Positions 1 through 12,766 of a DNA stretch of 64,000 bases are shown here, one piece after another. The position numbers and the translations under genes were made by a program. Origin of the DNA: Burhinus oedicnemus (lineage: Eukaryota > Chordata > Aves > Charadriiformes > Burhinidae); the NCBI GenBank assembly GCA_008921705.1, contig VFFE01007037.1, positions 1,165,994 to 1,229,993 on the forward strand, given 5' to 3'. The first letter of the stretch is position 1. Each line of letters begins with the position of its first letter. The notes below the pieces were generated by a model, which did not search any database, was not told the DNA's origin, and saw only the letters and a list, made by a program, of their open reading frames with translations.

Positions 1-3000
1 TAGGTTAATCCACTAATTAATGCAACATACACTTATACCTACATTGGTACTTCTACTCATTTTTTCAGATATGTGGACAATAAACACATGCGTTGGCCAA
101 ATAACCAATTTGCTTTTAGCCTGGACTGGCAAGGCAGAGAGGTTTTCTTGTTAATCATCATCCATTAATGCTTAGCCAGCTGAAAAGAACTCTGAATATG
201 ACACCCCTTGCTTTCCAGCACTAATGCTATAAATTGAGAATAATTAAAGGCAATCAATGATGAGAGAACTAGATGTTGGGATGCTGCAGTTTATTCTCAG
301 TGTGGCCAAATATATACATTCCCAGAGGGGGAAAAAAGGCTTAAAATTCTGATTTTTTTTCTTTTCTGTTACTCATATCATCCAAGGACATAGGACAGAG
401 CTAGCAAAACAAAACAAAACAACTAAACTGCAGAAAGATAAATAAAAATGCAAATAAACAACTAAACTAAATAAGCCTAAACTGGATCACTTAGATATCA
501 TTTTCCCCAGCTAATATAGTTTCTTCTTCTACAGTCCGCATTTTGATGATAAACTTTTTTATTGTTATTATTTTGTTTCCATGTTATTTTTTGCTACTTT
601 AATCAGAGGAAAACGCTACCAATTTAACCAGAAACGACGGTTTGTCCTTTTCTGTGGACCTGCTTGGAAAGGTAAGGTACGTGCTTAGTCACTCCGGTTT
701 AATCTTACTGAGTGCCTTTGGGAACCAGGGAACTGAGGCTTCAGCAGAGCTGCTGGCCTGGGCGCTGCCGGAAAGCTGCACAGCCAGCTCAGCCTGGAAC
801 AACAAAAAGGAATGGGTATGAGCCCATCACCTGTCTGTTGGAGAGGGGGAAGCACTGCCCTCAGATCTGCATATTGTTTTGCTGTTACCTGGAATCATCA
901 GGAATTTCATCGGATTAGAATATGCAAAACTGGTTTTGTACGACATTCAAGAAGGAAGAGGAGTAAAGCTTGCAGATCAGGAAGCCTCCCCATGCCTCCA
1001 GCAGCCACTAATATTATCTTAAAAATGCTAGTCTTCTAAAACAGCGTATATTGTTTCATGAGATTGCAACTCTTGTTTTTGTTACAAGATTGCTCCTCAT
1101 AGCCTGCAGAATCATCCTGCATGTCGCTTATATTAAAAAACATCATTTGGAGATTCTGAGTGTAGAAATGGTCAGATTTCAATCATTGCTTTCATAAAAG
1201 TTTTTGGGTTTTTTTTCTCCCACAATGGAACAAGGTTGTCAGTTTTTATTTGTGAGCTAGTTATTATAAAAATCAATTTACATAAAGGGCAATTTTAAGC
1301 TGAGAAATACTGTCAAATTACTATGTTTCTTAGAGAATACCATGGGAAATTTGTTTTGGTCTGAGATATTTAATACTTTGATCAGGGACTTGGGAGATAA
1401 CATAAGATCACTGATAAAAGCTTCAGCTCAAAAAGAGAATGGAGATAAGTAATAATGAAGAGGAGATGACTATAACCTAGAGTGGTCCAAATCAGTCAGC
1501 TAAATAAAAAGTACTGTATGCTTTAAAACAGCCAGCATAAAATCATACCTGTAGGACCATTTAATTTAGTTTATATTGATAAGAAAGAGCTCTCTGAACT
1601 TGGGAAGAAAGTACCGTAACAAGGATTGTCAGGTAACTTAGAAATCAGCTGTATCTGATGCCGTGGTGTGACGTTGTTTAATAAAATTCTGGAGTATTCT
1701 CCATAATCAGTGTGGTGGGTATTACTTGTTGTGAGCACATCTGGAAGGTTGTGCTTAATTGTGATTTCCACTGTTAGAGACACATGTTGAACTGGAGAAG
1801 GCTCAAATTAAGGACTGGAAATTGGTGGGCTAAATCTGTCAGTTTACAGTAGCAGAATTTAGGTAACTGACTCTTCAATCTGGTGAGGAAATGTATAAGC
1901 AATCCCCTGGCTGAAGCTAAATCTGAACACATGCAGTTCAGAAACGAGCCATACCTTCTTCAGCAGTGAGAGCAATCAGCCAGGACAAATTTGGTAAATG
2001 CCCTGCCATAGATTCCCTGCATAAGACTTTTTTGTCATCAAGATTGATTTTTTATTTATACTGTAGTCCAAACAAGATAATGCCATAGCCATTTTTGACA
2101 GAATGTTAGAACAAATTATCACAGCTGTTCCCTTTATTTGGTTTTATGATCTATAAATCCTCTTAATATACCTTGATTATTGATTTTTAACATTAGCTAA
2201 TTTAAAAAAACCCCACAACTTTCAAGGCAATGCTGTCTTTTAAGCTGTTATGCATAAACCCATTTAAAGTTAGCAAACACCTTGTTTTCTAATACAATTA
2301 TGCAATGTAATTGGAAAGGAATAGCACATACATAATCTCAAAGAATATGGAGGATTGTATAAAATGAACTTAAAGAGCTGCTCCTTGCACATTTTTACTA
2401 GATATATCCATTCACAGACAATGAGAAATGCTGCTCGTAAGTGTTCTGGGTACTGACACCAGCAATCAGTTTTGTCAACATATTGTCATGGTCAGTGATT
2501 ACTCCTCTGCAGCAGAGCCCGTACTCCCTGTAGTTTACTTCCAGTCCACCATAACTCGTGTTTGAGGTCCATCCCTGCCCTCCATCCAATGCAGTACTCA
2601 AAGGCTGTACATAAACTGAGCTCCAGCAAGCAGGGTGCCACCTACTCTTGCTCCAAGCAAAACCTGTCCCCACTGACCTGGAGCATTTCTCACCTCGTAT
2701 GGTGCCTCCTTCCCATCACTGACCTTGAATGATCAGGCACATGACCAAAGATGACAATGTGTCATGCTCCTAGAAGACTATTTTTAAGGAATTTGCACAT
2801 TTCAGATGTTGCTTGAACAGTAATAGCACTGACAAGTATCATTATTTGCTGTTTCTATAACAGTAATATATAGGGGTCCCTACCCGGGTGACACCTCACA
2901 GACTAAAGACAGAGACTAAAAGCCTACTCTGCACATAGATTTGATGATATAGATGATATAGATACGAGATGAGACACAACAATTGTGCAAGTAAGTGAGA

Positions 3001-6000
3001 GGAGTTGGAGTTTGGGTAAGGATGAATAAAAAAATGCAGAGTAACAAGGGTACAACGAAGAATGGACAGAAAGTGATTTTGTGAGACATTTAGAGATGTT
3101 AAATTTGTTTTTCTTCAATATCAGAACAAAATGAAAGCTTTCCAAAGGTTTCTCTAAACCATAGACAAGAAATGGCAGCCTTCTCTTACCCAGCAATTTG
3201 GTTACCGGCCTCTGCAGGTTTAGACCCCTCTTCGGGTTACAACAAGGCAGATTTTTTTACCCCAGATTACTCGGGCAGATTAGGGAATTAAACCCAAGGT
3301 TTTCCTATCCTAGACCTACACCTGAATTAGCCCAGCTAGTAAGGGGGCTTTCCCAACTCCTAGAACAATTTTTTTTTTTTTTTTGTGGGGAATAAAGGCA
3401 TTTTTCAGAAGTTTTTTCCTTTTTTTTTGAAGTTGCTGTGTAAAAACTACCAGCAGCTGGGCCTGTATTGGTGTGGCAGGGAAAGCTCACAGCAGTTCTA
3501 GGCACCAGTTGCCCAGAATTGCTCTATGTGTGACAACAGACCAGTGTATTTTACTTAGTCAACTTATTGCATAAAGCTAGATGATGGGTACAAAGCTCTG
3601 CTTAGCTGTTTCCAAGACTACTGCTATGTTAATGAAAACAATTATCCAGGAAAGAGACAAAACCCTAAATGACCTTAAGAGGCAGAAAAATGAACATAAT
3701 TATCAAAAATAATATTTCAGGATTCAGAATAAACTAATAAGTTGTAAGGCACCTCCAAAGAAATTGCAGAGGTTACAAAACTCTAGGGACCTCATCAGCA
3801 TAAGGAGGAAAAAATATTGTTATGAGAATAACTGATTTGCACTGGGCTCCAGTGGAGGTCAGACAGAGCACAGGGGAAGTTTTTTGGTACCTTTGAGTGG
3901 CCAGGCACAACAGAGAGCTTCAGCTGTAGACAATTTCCCAGAGCCCTTGTGGAGTGAAGGAGCAGGTGGCATTTCTTTTTTCGCTACCTGTGAAACATGC
4001 ACATGCCCGCCATCCTCCCTCAGGACCGAGGTTTGTGGAAGCAACATGCAAAAATGCTATGTGGGAAACAAGCAAGAGTCCAGTCTAAGGGTTACTCAAG
4101 CCCCTGTGGCCACAGACACAGGAGAGGTCAGGGCAAGGTTATTCCACTGCAGCATGCTGGGGAAGAGAACCCTTCCTGTGGCCTTCTACATAGGTGGGCA
4201 AAGGTAGGTGTGGAGCTGGGTGAGGGGAATGGCTTCAGAGGGCCATCATCCCCAGCTTGTGCTTTGGTTCCCCATTCCCGTGTGTTTCTGAAGATCTTAC
4301 TGACTTTGGCAGGTTTTGTTTGCGGCAGGGTTCCTGGCAGAACTGGAGACAGACTTGTCCCATGTTCTCCAGATGAAAGCCCATCCCAGGTAAGGGTGGG
4401 AGTGAGATCCATGGAGGGGTGTGATATTCTTCACTTCTGCACTTCTAGTGGGAGACCGAGTCTCTCTCCCTGCATAATCGGAGGGGATGATTTGGGGCTA
4501 CATGTTATTATTGTTCCTAAGCAACATCACTTACTGTGGGAACCCCTGCTATGCCAGTGCACAGAGTTTGTATTATACAGTGTCAATTTTGTCCTGGCAG
4601 TTCCTTGATTTTCTTTCTTTACCCTAATGAAAGGGGGGCTTTTTGGTGTTGGGCTTTTTTTAATACACGCAGTGAAAGGTGCGTGATAATAGAGACTCTG
4701 AGATAGCTGTGCATGCAAAATAGCCTGTGTTCACATTTAAATGTCTTAGCCTCAGAGAGTGTTTTTATGAAAGCAGCATAGTACGGGCCTATTTATTACC
4801 TGCCAATTGCATTTCTTAGAGTGAAGTCACTTCTGAGCCAGAGTGTTTTCTGCAAGAACATGTTCCTGTGGATAGATGTGGGGGTGGGTGGAGGGGTGGG
4901 TAGGCAGGGGAAAGGGATGGGTGTGATGGGAGGACAGTACCTAGATATTACAGAATTGCTGTAGAAAATATCTTGCTATTTATTCCTCGAAGCAGATGGT
5001 GCCAGTTGATTACCTTCACCAATAGAAGCTGTACCTGTTAGCGGGGGTGTGAAGAAACCTCTCTGCAGTGATAGCTTATGGAAAGGCAAACTATTGCTTA
5101 AGGTACTCAAGCAAGAAGCTGCCGCAGAAAGATTAATGTGTGAAGGGTAAAGGGCTGGGGCAGGGGAAGCAGGGTCAACCCTGTACAACACAAGGCTGCT
5201 GCCCTGAATTATGGGGACTGGTCCGCTGCATGTCCATGAAGGGATAAGTTATGTGACACATCCGTCCTGTAGGAGGGAATTTGCAGAGCCGAGAGGCACT
5301 GTGCCATAGCGCCGGAGCACTTTGCCCCACGGCGGCTGCTCTGGTCATGTCTGAGTTCAACCCGCGGCGACTTGCCCATCCCGCAAGCCCAGCTCTCTCT
5401 GGTCCTTTGATTCAGCATCTGTTTAAACTGCTCTTGAGCAAACAGCTTAGGAAAGAGGTCTCGGCTGTGTGCATGCACTCCTTCCTCTACAGCCATCCAA
5501 AGGGCTTTGCGCATCTCTGTCCCTGAGCAGCTCAGCAGTGGTCTCTATCATATCAGCCCTGCCACTGCATGAGGTGGGGTTAATTTTTCTCTTGATGTGC
5601 TTGCTGAGAGTGCTCTGTATAATAAATAACTATACCCAAAATGGCTCCCATCATAGAAGCTTCATACTGTTTCTGCAGCCTTATATTTGATTGCTTTCAT
5701 TTCCGCTGTGTTGGTTTTCCCAGTGGTTTTATGGGACTTATCTTGGACTTGCACTGACTTAAGGAAAGCAGAATCAAACCATCTGTGTCAGATGTGTGGG
5801 GGATTTTGAGCAAGTAAGGCAGGAAAAGGAGAATTTCTACAGTACAGCAGAAGAACACATGCTGTTTTTTCATATGTTGGCTCCTGGAACTTCTCTGCAA
5901 CAGTAAATAAATTGCCTCAGCAGTTTCTGAAAAATGCCATTTAATGTTTGCTGGCCCCTGGGAGTGCTAAACATTGTCACATTTGTTGAAAATGCCAGTC

Positions 6001-6906
6001 AAAGACTCCTGGGAATTTCATCCCCGTGCCTGCAGCTTTGATAAGTTTTATAACAAGCTGGTGTAGTACAGCACTGCTAGTATGAACCACTGTGTTTGTG
6101 AGGCACTGCGGAAAAATAGCAAGAAAAAAATGCACTTTAATCTTTATTCCTGTCAGGCTAAAGTCTATCAATATAACAAAGCCTTAAGAAGTGGACAAAA
6201 TAGATCAAAATTGAAGGAGGCTACATGTGCTCTTACATTGGGATTCAACAGGAATCCACTTACCATTTTATTTTTTCTCAAGACTGCAGAATAATTGTAC
6301 CTTTGTAAAATGGAAAATTCTGATTATGGCCCAAGTCCTGAATATTCCATTAAATCAGGAGTAACTCTGTTGTAGAACTAGTCTGAGGAAAGAACTGGCA
6401 TAGTCCAGGTATTTTGAAGAACTTGACACTGAGTTACGGAAGACAGAGATTCAAGTTCTTGTGCCATTTGCTCAAGGGAACAGTAATATTTCCATTAATA
6501 TTTCAGACCTGCATTACAGCTGTGAAGCTTTTGGGTGTAAAAGCTAGTTACTGTTTGTTTACCTCCCGACACAAACTTTGCAGAAATCAATATATTTTGC
6601 TGCTCAGTAGAATAGCATATTTTTGCATTTATATTTTTACATTGTACTCTAGGAAAATCTGGTCAGCTTTATTCTGAAGCTGAATCTTGCAATCTAGAAT
6701 GCTGGTTCTACCTGCTGCCTTGTGTTGTGGAAGAGGAAGACAAAATGGATTGGTGGGAGAAAGAGGAAGCATTGACACATACCCATACATAACCATTATT
6801 AGAATTGTATCTCAGCTGGAACTGGTTTGAATTCTGTGAATATTTTACTGTTCTCCTTTCATCCTTCAGTATCTGTGTGTTTCCATTTCCATTAAGAAAC
6901 ATCAAG
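1..6906. other. Intergenic DNA, no gene recognised
   Basis: This AT-rich stretch contains only short ORFs without recognisable domains, bounded by frequent stops and with no coherent exon series. A 16-17 bp poly-T run near 3369-3385 and a shorter one near 3420-3430 are low complexity. A modest CpG-richer bump at about 5270-5400 has no accompanying exon that I can recognise. TAATTA/ATTAAT-type motifs in the first 500 bases could be regulatory, but nothing in the sequence proves it. In human, TRMT44 lies upstream of GPR78; I could not identify any exon of it here. Confidence 0.6.
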
Positions 6907-7420
6907 AATAGAATCATAGAATCTTTTAGGTTGGAAGATCATCGAGTCCAACCATAAACCTAGCACTGCCAAAACCACCACTAAACAGTGTCCCTAAGCA
7001 CCACATCTACACATCTTTTAAATACCTCCAGGAATGGTGACTCAACCACTTCCCTGGGCAGCCTGTTACAATGCTTGACAACCCTTTTGGTGAAGAAATT
7101 TTTCCTAATATCCAGTCTAAACCTCCCCTGGTGCAACTTGAGGCTGTTTTGCCTCATCCTATCACTTGATACTTGGCAAAAGAAACAGATACCCACCTCG
7201 CTACAAGCGCCTTTTGAGTAGTTGTAGAGAGTGGTAAGGTCTCCCCTGAGCCTCCTTTTCTCCAGGCTAAACAACCCCAGTTCCCTCAGCCACTCCCCAT
7301 AAGGTTTGTGCTCTAGACCGCTCACCAGCTTCATTGCCCTTCTTTGGACATGCTCCAGCACCTCAATGTCTTCCTTGTAGTGAGGGGCCCAACACTGAAT
7401 ACAGGTGTGGTCTCACCAGT
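6907..7420 (-). mobile_element. CR1 LINE retrotransposon, 5'-truncated, minus strand
   Basis: The left end shows the CR1 3' terminus read in reverse: GAATCATAGAATC, followed by the 'taggttggaagatcatcgag' consensus. The element lies 3'-to-5' along the plus strand. On the minus strand, 7361-6981 is an uninterrupted 126-codon ORF matching the C-terminal end of the CR1 ORF2 reverse transcriptase, beginning [17 protein letters not shown] and containing [18 protein letters not shown] and [16 protein letters not shown]. Similarity stops near 7420 ('ggtgtggtctcaccag'), so only about 0.5 kb of a roughly 4.5-kb element remains. This is the usual 5' truncation of target-primed reverse transcription. It cannot be autonomous. 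The open frame suggests a moderately young insertion. It supports a bird or other sauropsid genome. Confidence 0.95.
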
Positions 7421-10400
7421 TATTCTTGAGGTATTTTTACTTGTTTCTTTAAACCTCAGCTCCATCCTCCAAAACCAAATATTTTCTGCTTGAATTATTT
7501 TGAGATGAATTTTTGTAGACTGTAGGAATATGTCGAGTTTGCACAAACACAAACACGAGCCAAAAGATTTTTGCAAGTGCATGGTTTTAATACAACTGCA
7601 AGATTATCTGTTGAACTATGAGATTCTTACAATATTTAAGCAATTTTGAAGTCATTTCAGCTGGCAGAACTGCTGCATGAATAAGATGCATATTTCTTTT
7701 TCTCTTCTCACTTCCCAGGTAGTTATGATAAATACACATGCTTTTTACTGTTCCAATTTTTTCCCCGCAAAGTAGAGTCTACAGGAGGAATGTGTAGACC
7801 TTTCAGTTTGGCTTTATTTCATGTTAGGAAGATCTTTATGACAAAGCTATTCCACAGGTGGTAAATATGCCCACTGGAATTCTGCCACAGGAACAGTGTT
7901 GCAGAACTGTATTAGCCTGATGAGTCAGGCCTCGCATCTTTTCTGAAGAGACTAACAGCATGTCAGTTATTACGTTACTACTACCTACTTGCTTATTTGT
8001 CTTATCATTCCAGAAAGAACAAAAGCTGTGTTAGTCTAGCAGGTAAGGGTGCCCTGCTTGCTCAAAGACCCTATAGTTCAAATCATAATAAAGCAGGACT
8101 CTGAAAAGAAAGAAGGAATAAAAAAGAAGGAGGGACTAAAAAAAATTAAGTTGCTGAGTTTTGATGGACTGAAGGATTCTAGCTTCACCAAAGTTTCATT
8201 AACTAAAACTAATGCGGCAACAATAACACAACTGCTGCCACTGTTTGTCAGGAACTATGAGTACCAGAGCTGTTTACAGAGCACACTGAAAAATCTTATG
8301 GGTATTAACCATTCTTGTTCACTTTTGAAATGGGTCACTTTTTAGCAAGCGGCCTAGAACTGAAAAGCTTTGTTCTTAACATCAGTTCTGAGTCATTTCA
8401 TTCCCCCCTGTATTGGTTAAAATAATTTAATTTCCCCCTCTTCACCTATCGTAAGAGAATCTGGGGGAAAGGGTTGCTTTTCTCTGTACTTGCAAATTAT
8501 TTGATATGATTTGTTTGAGATCTCCTTCTTTCATGGTGCTTTCTTAAAATTAGAACCAAATTAAATGTGTTCCTAGCCATTGCAGAATACATTGATTAGA
8601 GCTGAATTATGCTCAGTTGTGATCTATACTGAAATTTGCATGACACATCTCTCCTGGAGTGAAACTAAAAGGGAATTTGAATTGTCCCCTATTCCTTTCT
8701 AATAAACACAGTCCACTAACCATTAAATCCAATAAGTTGTGGTCAATATTTAGAACAGATGAATGTGTAGATTTAATGAATGATGCAGCTATTAGAATAA
8801 AAGTCTCAAGTACTTACCTAATCTGTGCTGAGTAGTCTATGTCTATTAAAGAATAATTAATTACAAGCACCTCTTTTTTTCTTTTTCTTATTTGTATTGC
8901 AGCAGTCTCCACAGTCCCCAGTTTCAATCAAGACAGCATCCTTGATTATGAAAGCAAATACTGTAAGATCTTGATTGGGAAAATATGTGTTTGGTATGAC
9001 CATTGTGAGGATTTACAGTGATTTACATATGTCTACTTATATGCAAAAAGGTAGCATGTATAAGGTATATAAAGGTAGTATGTGTGTTTTCAGGGGTAAG
9101 GTGGCAGATGCCTACATTTACAAACCCACAGTGGCAAGTTCAAGCTTCTAGTCTCATACAGGTGACTGTTTTCAGCCTCGCAAGCTGTAAATGGGCATTT
9201 GAACATCAGACTGAAAGGTGCCTGGTATGAAGTGTTATGGGTTGCTGCCTGTAAATGGGAAAGTGTCAGCAGAGGACTCCCATCCCACAGGAAGTTACGC
9301 ATAGGCTTCATGTGTCATGCTGGCAAAGGTCCACAGTAAACAAAGGGAGAAATCTAAGAATGCCATCCCTACCGGGTTCTTTGAGCCCAGGATATTGTTG
9401 CAGGGGACCACAGAGCTCAATGTACATGTGAAAAAGCAGAATCATTTTTTTCCTGGCTTTCTGCTACTTGCCACCTGTTTGGTTTTTTTTTCCTTGTCTT
9501 GTTTTGATGTGTGCTTTCTCCATCAGTTTTCAGAAAAAATTCCTTCTTCATTTGAAAAGGTTGTGTGAGAGAAAATATGTGTGTGTGTAGAAGAGAGATA
9601 CAAAGAAAGAGACAGAAGTTGCCTTCTGTCTGGGTCCAACAGGAAATAGCTTCTCAAGTAGCTATTGCAGTAAGAGAATAGCACATCTAGGTTGCCTCTG
9701 TGTTGATATAAAATAGCATCTACCCTATCTGACATCGCTACACAGACAGCCTCTAATCCCAGATGGTTAACATAAAAGCTCCATAACCTTGTGATACTAT
9801 TAAATGAAAGGTAAGTCATAGAGGGTAGGAACCTTAAGAATTGCTGCTGTGAGAGAGGGAGTAATTGCAGAACTTCTGCTTTGCGTGGATACAGCCAAAT
9901 TCTCCCACAATGGTTCCGTTCTTCCTAACCCTCTGTACAGTGTTTGGCTCCGCAGTGTTGGTTCCCTGATGATAGAAATGCAACAACGGAACTCTGAGAT
10001 AACTGGTATTGTCATGCTTTTATGGATGTTTTTTTCTCAAATGCTTACACAGATATATATTGGATTTTTGTTTGTCAAGCATAAGCACTGTCAAATGTAT
10101 CTGCTCTTTTTTAACTTTGGAAATGACAGCTTTCTGATCAAAGAAAACATTCATTTTCTTTCCATCCCGAGGAATAATACAGTACTGGTTCTCTTCCAAA
10201 TAACACATCTCATGTCTTGTTGCTTTGCTCTTTCCTTCAGACATATAACTTACCATAGCAAGCTTTTCAATTAGGGCCTGATCCAAAACCTATAACTGCT
10301 GTTGGAAAACAAACCCAAAACATTGCCTTCAGGCTCTTTCAAGCAGTTATATGTGCAGTTATTCATACAGTGGTCACACTTGCGTGACAAGGCTACATTT

Positions 10401-11160
10401 TAGGGACAGTATATACAATACAGCATTTCCTTAGGATATTAATAGTCATTTTGGATATTGGGAAAGCTACCTTTTCTTTTCCTTTTTCTTCATGTCAGTT
10501 CTGGCGATCAACTGTAAAATGTGACAGTGATTAGACATGGCAGCTTTTTTCTGTACCGTGTTTTGATGCACTAGAACTTAGTAGCTTTTTTTTTCTTTTA
10601 TATTTCTTTTTTTTTTTTTAATCTAAGACAAAGATTTATGGCATCTTTGGGAATTAGCTGTGTGATCCTCTTTCCTGACAGGTTCAGAGGGAGAATTTCT
10701 GGCCTCTTCCATGTCTGTGTTTTCAGCTTTTGCCACGATGTGGTAACTGAAAGAATCTTTCTTACCCTCACAGTCATGTTAGCAGCATAAATAGAAAATA
10801 GTAAGAGAGGTACTTCAGTTTTCCACAGAATGTGCCAGCACCACCCTAAGGTGGGCACTTGTTCACCCTGCTGGGGCTTTAAAAGTGAGTCCAAGTGGCC
10901 AAAGTGAAGTCTCTAACCAAGCAACATTCCTCATTGCTGGCCGATGGGGACAGTGTGAATACCCAGAGGGCAACCATAGCTCCTCTAGGCGCTATGAAAT
11001 AAAAGGGGGGAAAAAGGGAAACCTTCCCCTCAGATGGAGGGGGGGAGACCTTCCAAGGGGCACAGACACTAGCTTTTCGACAGGTTCCAGGAACGCTGGA
11101 TGCAGCCGGTGCGCCCAGCGTGTGCCTGACCACAGCGCAGGGATTAAACTACTAGCCACT
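7421..11160. other. Intergenic DNA upstream of GPR78
   Basis: AT-rich sequence with no ORF that I recognise and no repeat family that I can name. It includes a short TG run near 9578-9588 and a poly-T tract near 10608-10620. Base composition rises towards GC from about 10880 as the GPR78 CpG island is approached. Distal promoter or enhancer elements may be present but none can be assigned by eye. Confidence 0.55.
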
Positions 11161-11999
11161 CGTCGACAGTTCTGATCCTTCCTGAGCTGCGCATTAGCGG
11201 AAAGTTGGGCTTCCTGTTGCTCTCGCCTGCGGTCCGGGAGTGGATCAGACCGACTCCGCGATCCCTGGCTGAGCCTGTGCCTCGCAGCCGCTCGTCTGCG
11301 CATGAGTCGCCGCGGGAGGCTCCGCGGCTGGAGTATTTCAGGGGCTGGGCACCGGGGGAAGATGCTCAGTGCCTGACGGAGGCCAAGCGCCCGGCGGACG
11401 CGGGGGAGCCGCGGCGGGACATGGAGAGGGCGCCGGCGCGGAGGGGACCGCGGACCGCGGCCTGAAGCCGGGGCGGCGGCGGCCGTCGGGGCAGCGCCCG
11501 CTTCAGCACCGCGGACAGCGCGCAGCGAGCACCGCGCCCCCGCGGCTCCGGCTCCGCTGCCCCGGCCCCGGCTCCCCGCTAAGCCGGGCCCGGCTCCCCT
11601 GGCTCCGGGCCCCGCTGCCCCCGGCCCCGGCTCCCCGCTACCCCCGGCTCCGGTTGGCGGGCGCCCCGGACCCGCTAGCTCCGGCTCCGGTCCCCCGGTG
11701 CCCCGACCTCCCCCCTACCTCGTGTGTACCTCCCCCCTACCTAGCCTCGGCTCCGGCCCCACTCCTCCCGGAGCCCGCTCTCCCGCTGCCTGGCACCGCT
11801 ATCAGGGAACCCCGGCCCCGCTCCCCCGCGGGTCCTCTCCCCTCTGCTCCGGCCGGCCGCCCAGCCCCGCTCCCCTCGCCCGTCTCTCTGCACCTTCGGC
11901 TCCGTTCCCCGCCCCCTGCTCCTCTCCCCACACCCCGCTGCCCCCGGCTCTGCTCCCCGCTCCCCCGGCCCCTGCGCCCCGGCCCGCGCCGCCGGCAAC

Positions 12000-12095
12000 A
12001 TGCGCGGGCGGCCGCGGGTGGCGGCAGGCGAGGCTGCGGTGCCGGCTCGGATGCCCCCTTCCTCCTGCCCTCGCCCGCTCCAGGCGACCCGCTGA
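12000..12095 (+). other. Upstream ORF (31 codons) in the GPR78 leader
   Basis: An ATG at 12000, with A at -3, opens a 31-codon frame beginning MRGRPRVAAGEAAVPAR. It closes at a TGA at 12093-12095, three bases before the GPR78 ATG at 12099. The frame is the same as that of the receptor (99 bases between the starts), so the TGA separates them. If transcription starts upstream of 12000, this uORF could limit receptor translation or require reinitiation over a very short distance. The peptide is Arg/Ala/Pro-rich and probably reflects GC composition; the position is what matters. Confidence 0.5.
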
Positions 12096-12098
12096 GAG

Positions 12099-12766
12099 AT
12101 GGACTTGGCAGGCGTGCTGCTGGCGTTGCTCCTCGTGCTGGTGCTGGTTGTCTCTCTGCTCTCCAACCTCCTGGTGCTGCTATGCTTCGTCTACAGTACG
12201 GAGATCCGCAAGCAGGTCGCCGGGGTTTTCCTGGTGAACTTATCCTTTTGCAACCTGCTCCTCACCGTCCTGAACATGCCTTTTACCCTGCTGGGGATCC
12301 TGAGGAACCAGCAACCCCTCGGGGGCTGCGTCTGCAAAGCGGTGGGTTTCCTGGAAACTTTCCTGACTTCCAACACGATGCTGAGCATGGCAGCCCTCAG
12401 TATCGACAAATGGATTGCCGTGGTGTTCCCCTTAAGCTACACCAGCAAGATGCGGTATAAAGACGCTGTGATACTGATGGGCTACTCGTGGCTCCACTCC
12501 CTCACGTTCCCCTTGGTATCCTTGTTTTACTCGTGGGTAGATTACAGCAGCGTTTATGCCTCTTGCACCTTGCACCTGAAGGAAGAGACGGAGCGGAGAC
12601 GGTTTACAGTGTTCACCATCGTCTTTCACTCCACCAGTTTCATGCTCTCGCTGGTGATCTTGTGTTTCACCTATTTAAAGGTGTTGAAAGTTGCCCGGTT
12701 CCACTGCAAGCGGATAGACATTATTACCATGCAGACTCTGGTTTTGCTGGTGGATATCCACCCCAG
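12099..12766 (+). CDS. GPR78: GPR78 coding exon 1 (TM1 to TM5)
   Basis: Encodes residues 1-222 plus two bases of Ser223. It covers the short N-terminus, TM1-TM5 and the start of intracellular loop 3 (YLKVLKVARFHCKRIDIITM). The donor is CCCCAG|GTAATG, phase 2. The exon ends within the HPS triplet, where human GPR26 and GPR78 read HPSVR. Confidence 0.95.

Noticed and set aside
2398..2673. 91-codon minus-strand ORF containing GWTSNTSYGGLEVNYREYG
   Set aside because: It looked briefly domain-like, but no family could be recognised and no neighbouring exon or splice context supports it.
6981..7361. 126-codon minus-strand ORF as a host gene
   Set aside because: It is the C-terminal remnant of the CR1 reverse transcriptase, not a host gene.
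7980..8080. Exon-like segment with AG and GT(AAGG) borders near 8001-8042
   Set aside because: Splice-like borders occur by chance in this much DNA; the segment has no recognisable coding content and no partner exons.
11369..12460. A 363-codon plus-strand ORF overlapping the GPR78 5' UTR and exon 1
   Set aside because: It is Pro/Arg/Ala-rich throughout, explained by the CCGGCTCC low-complexity DNA with few stop codons, and it overlaps the receptor CDS in another frame with no recognisable domain.
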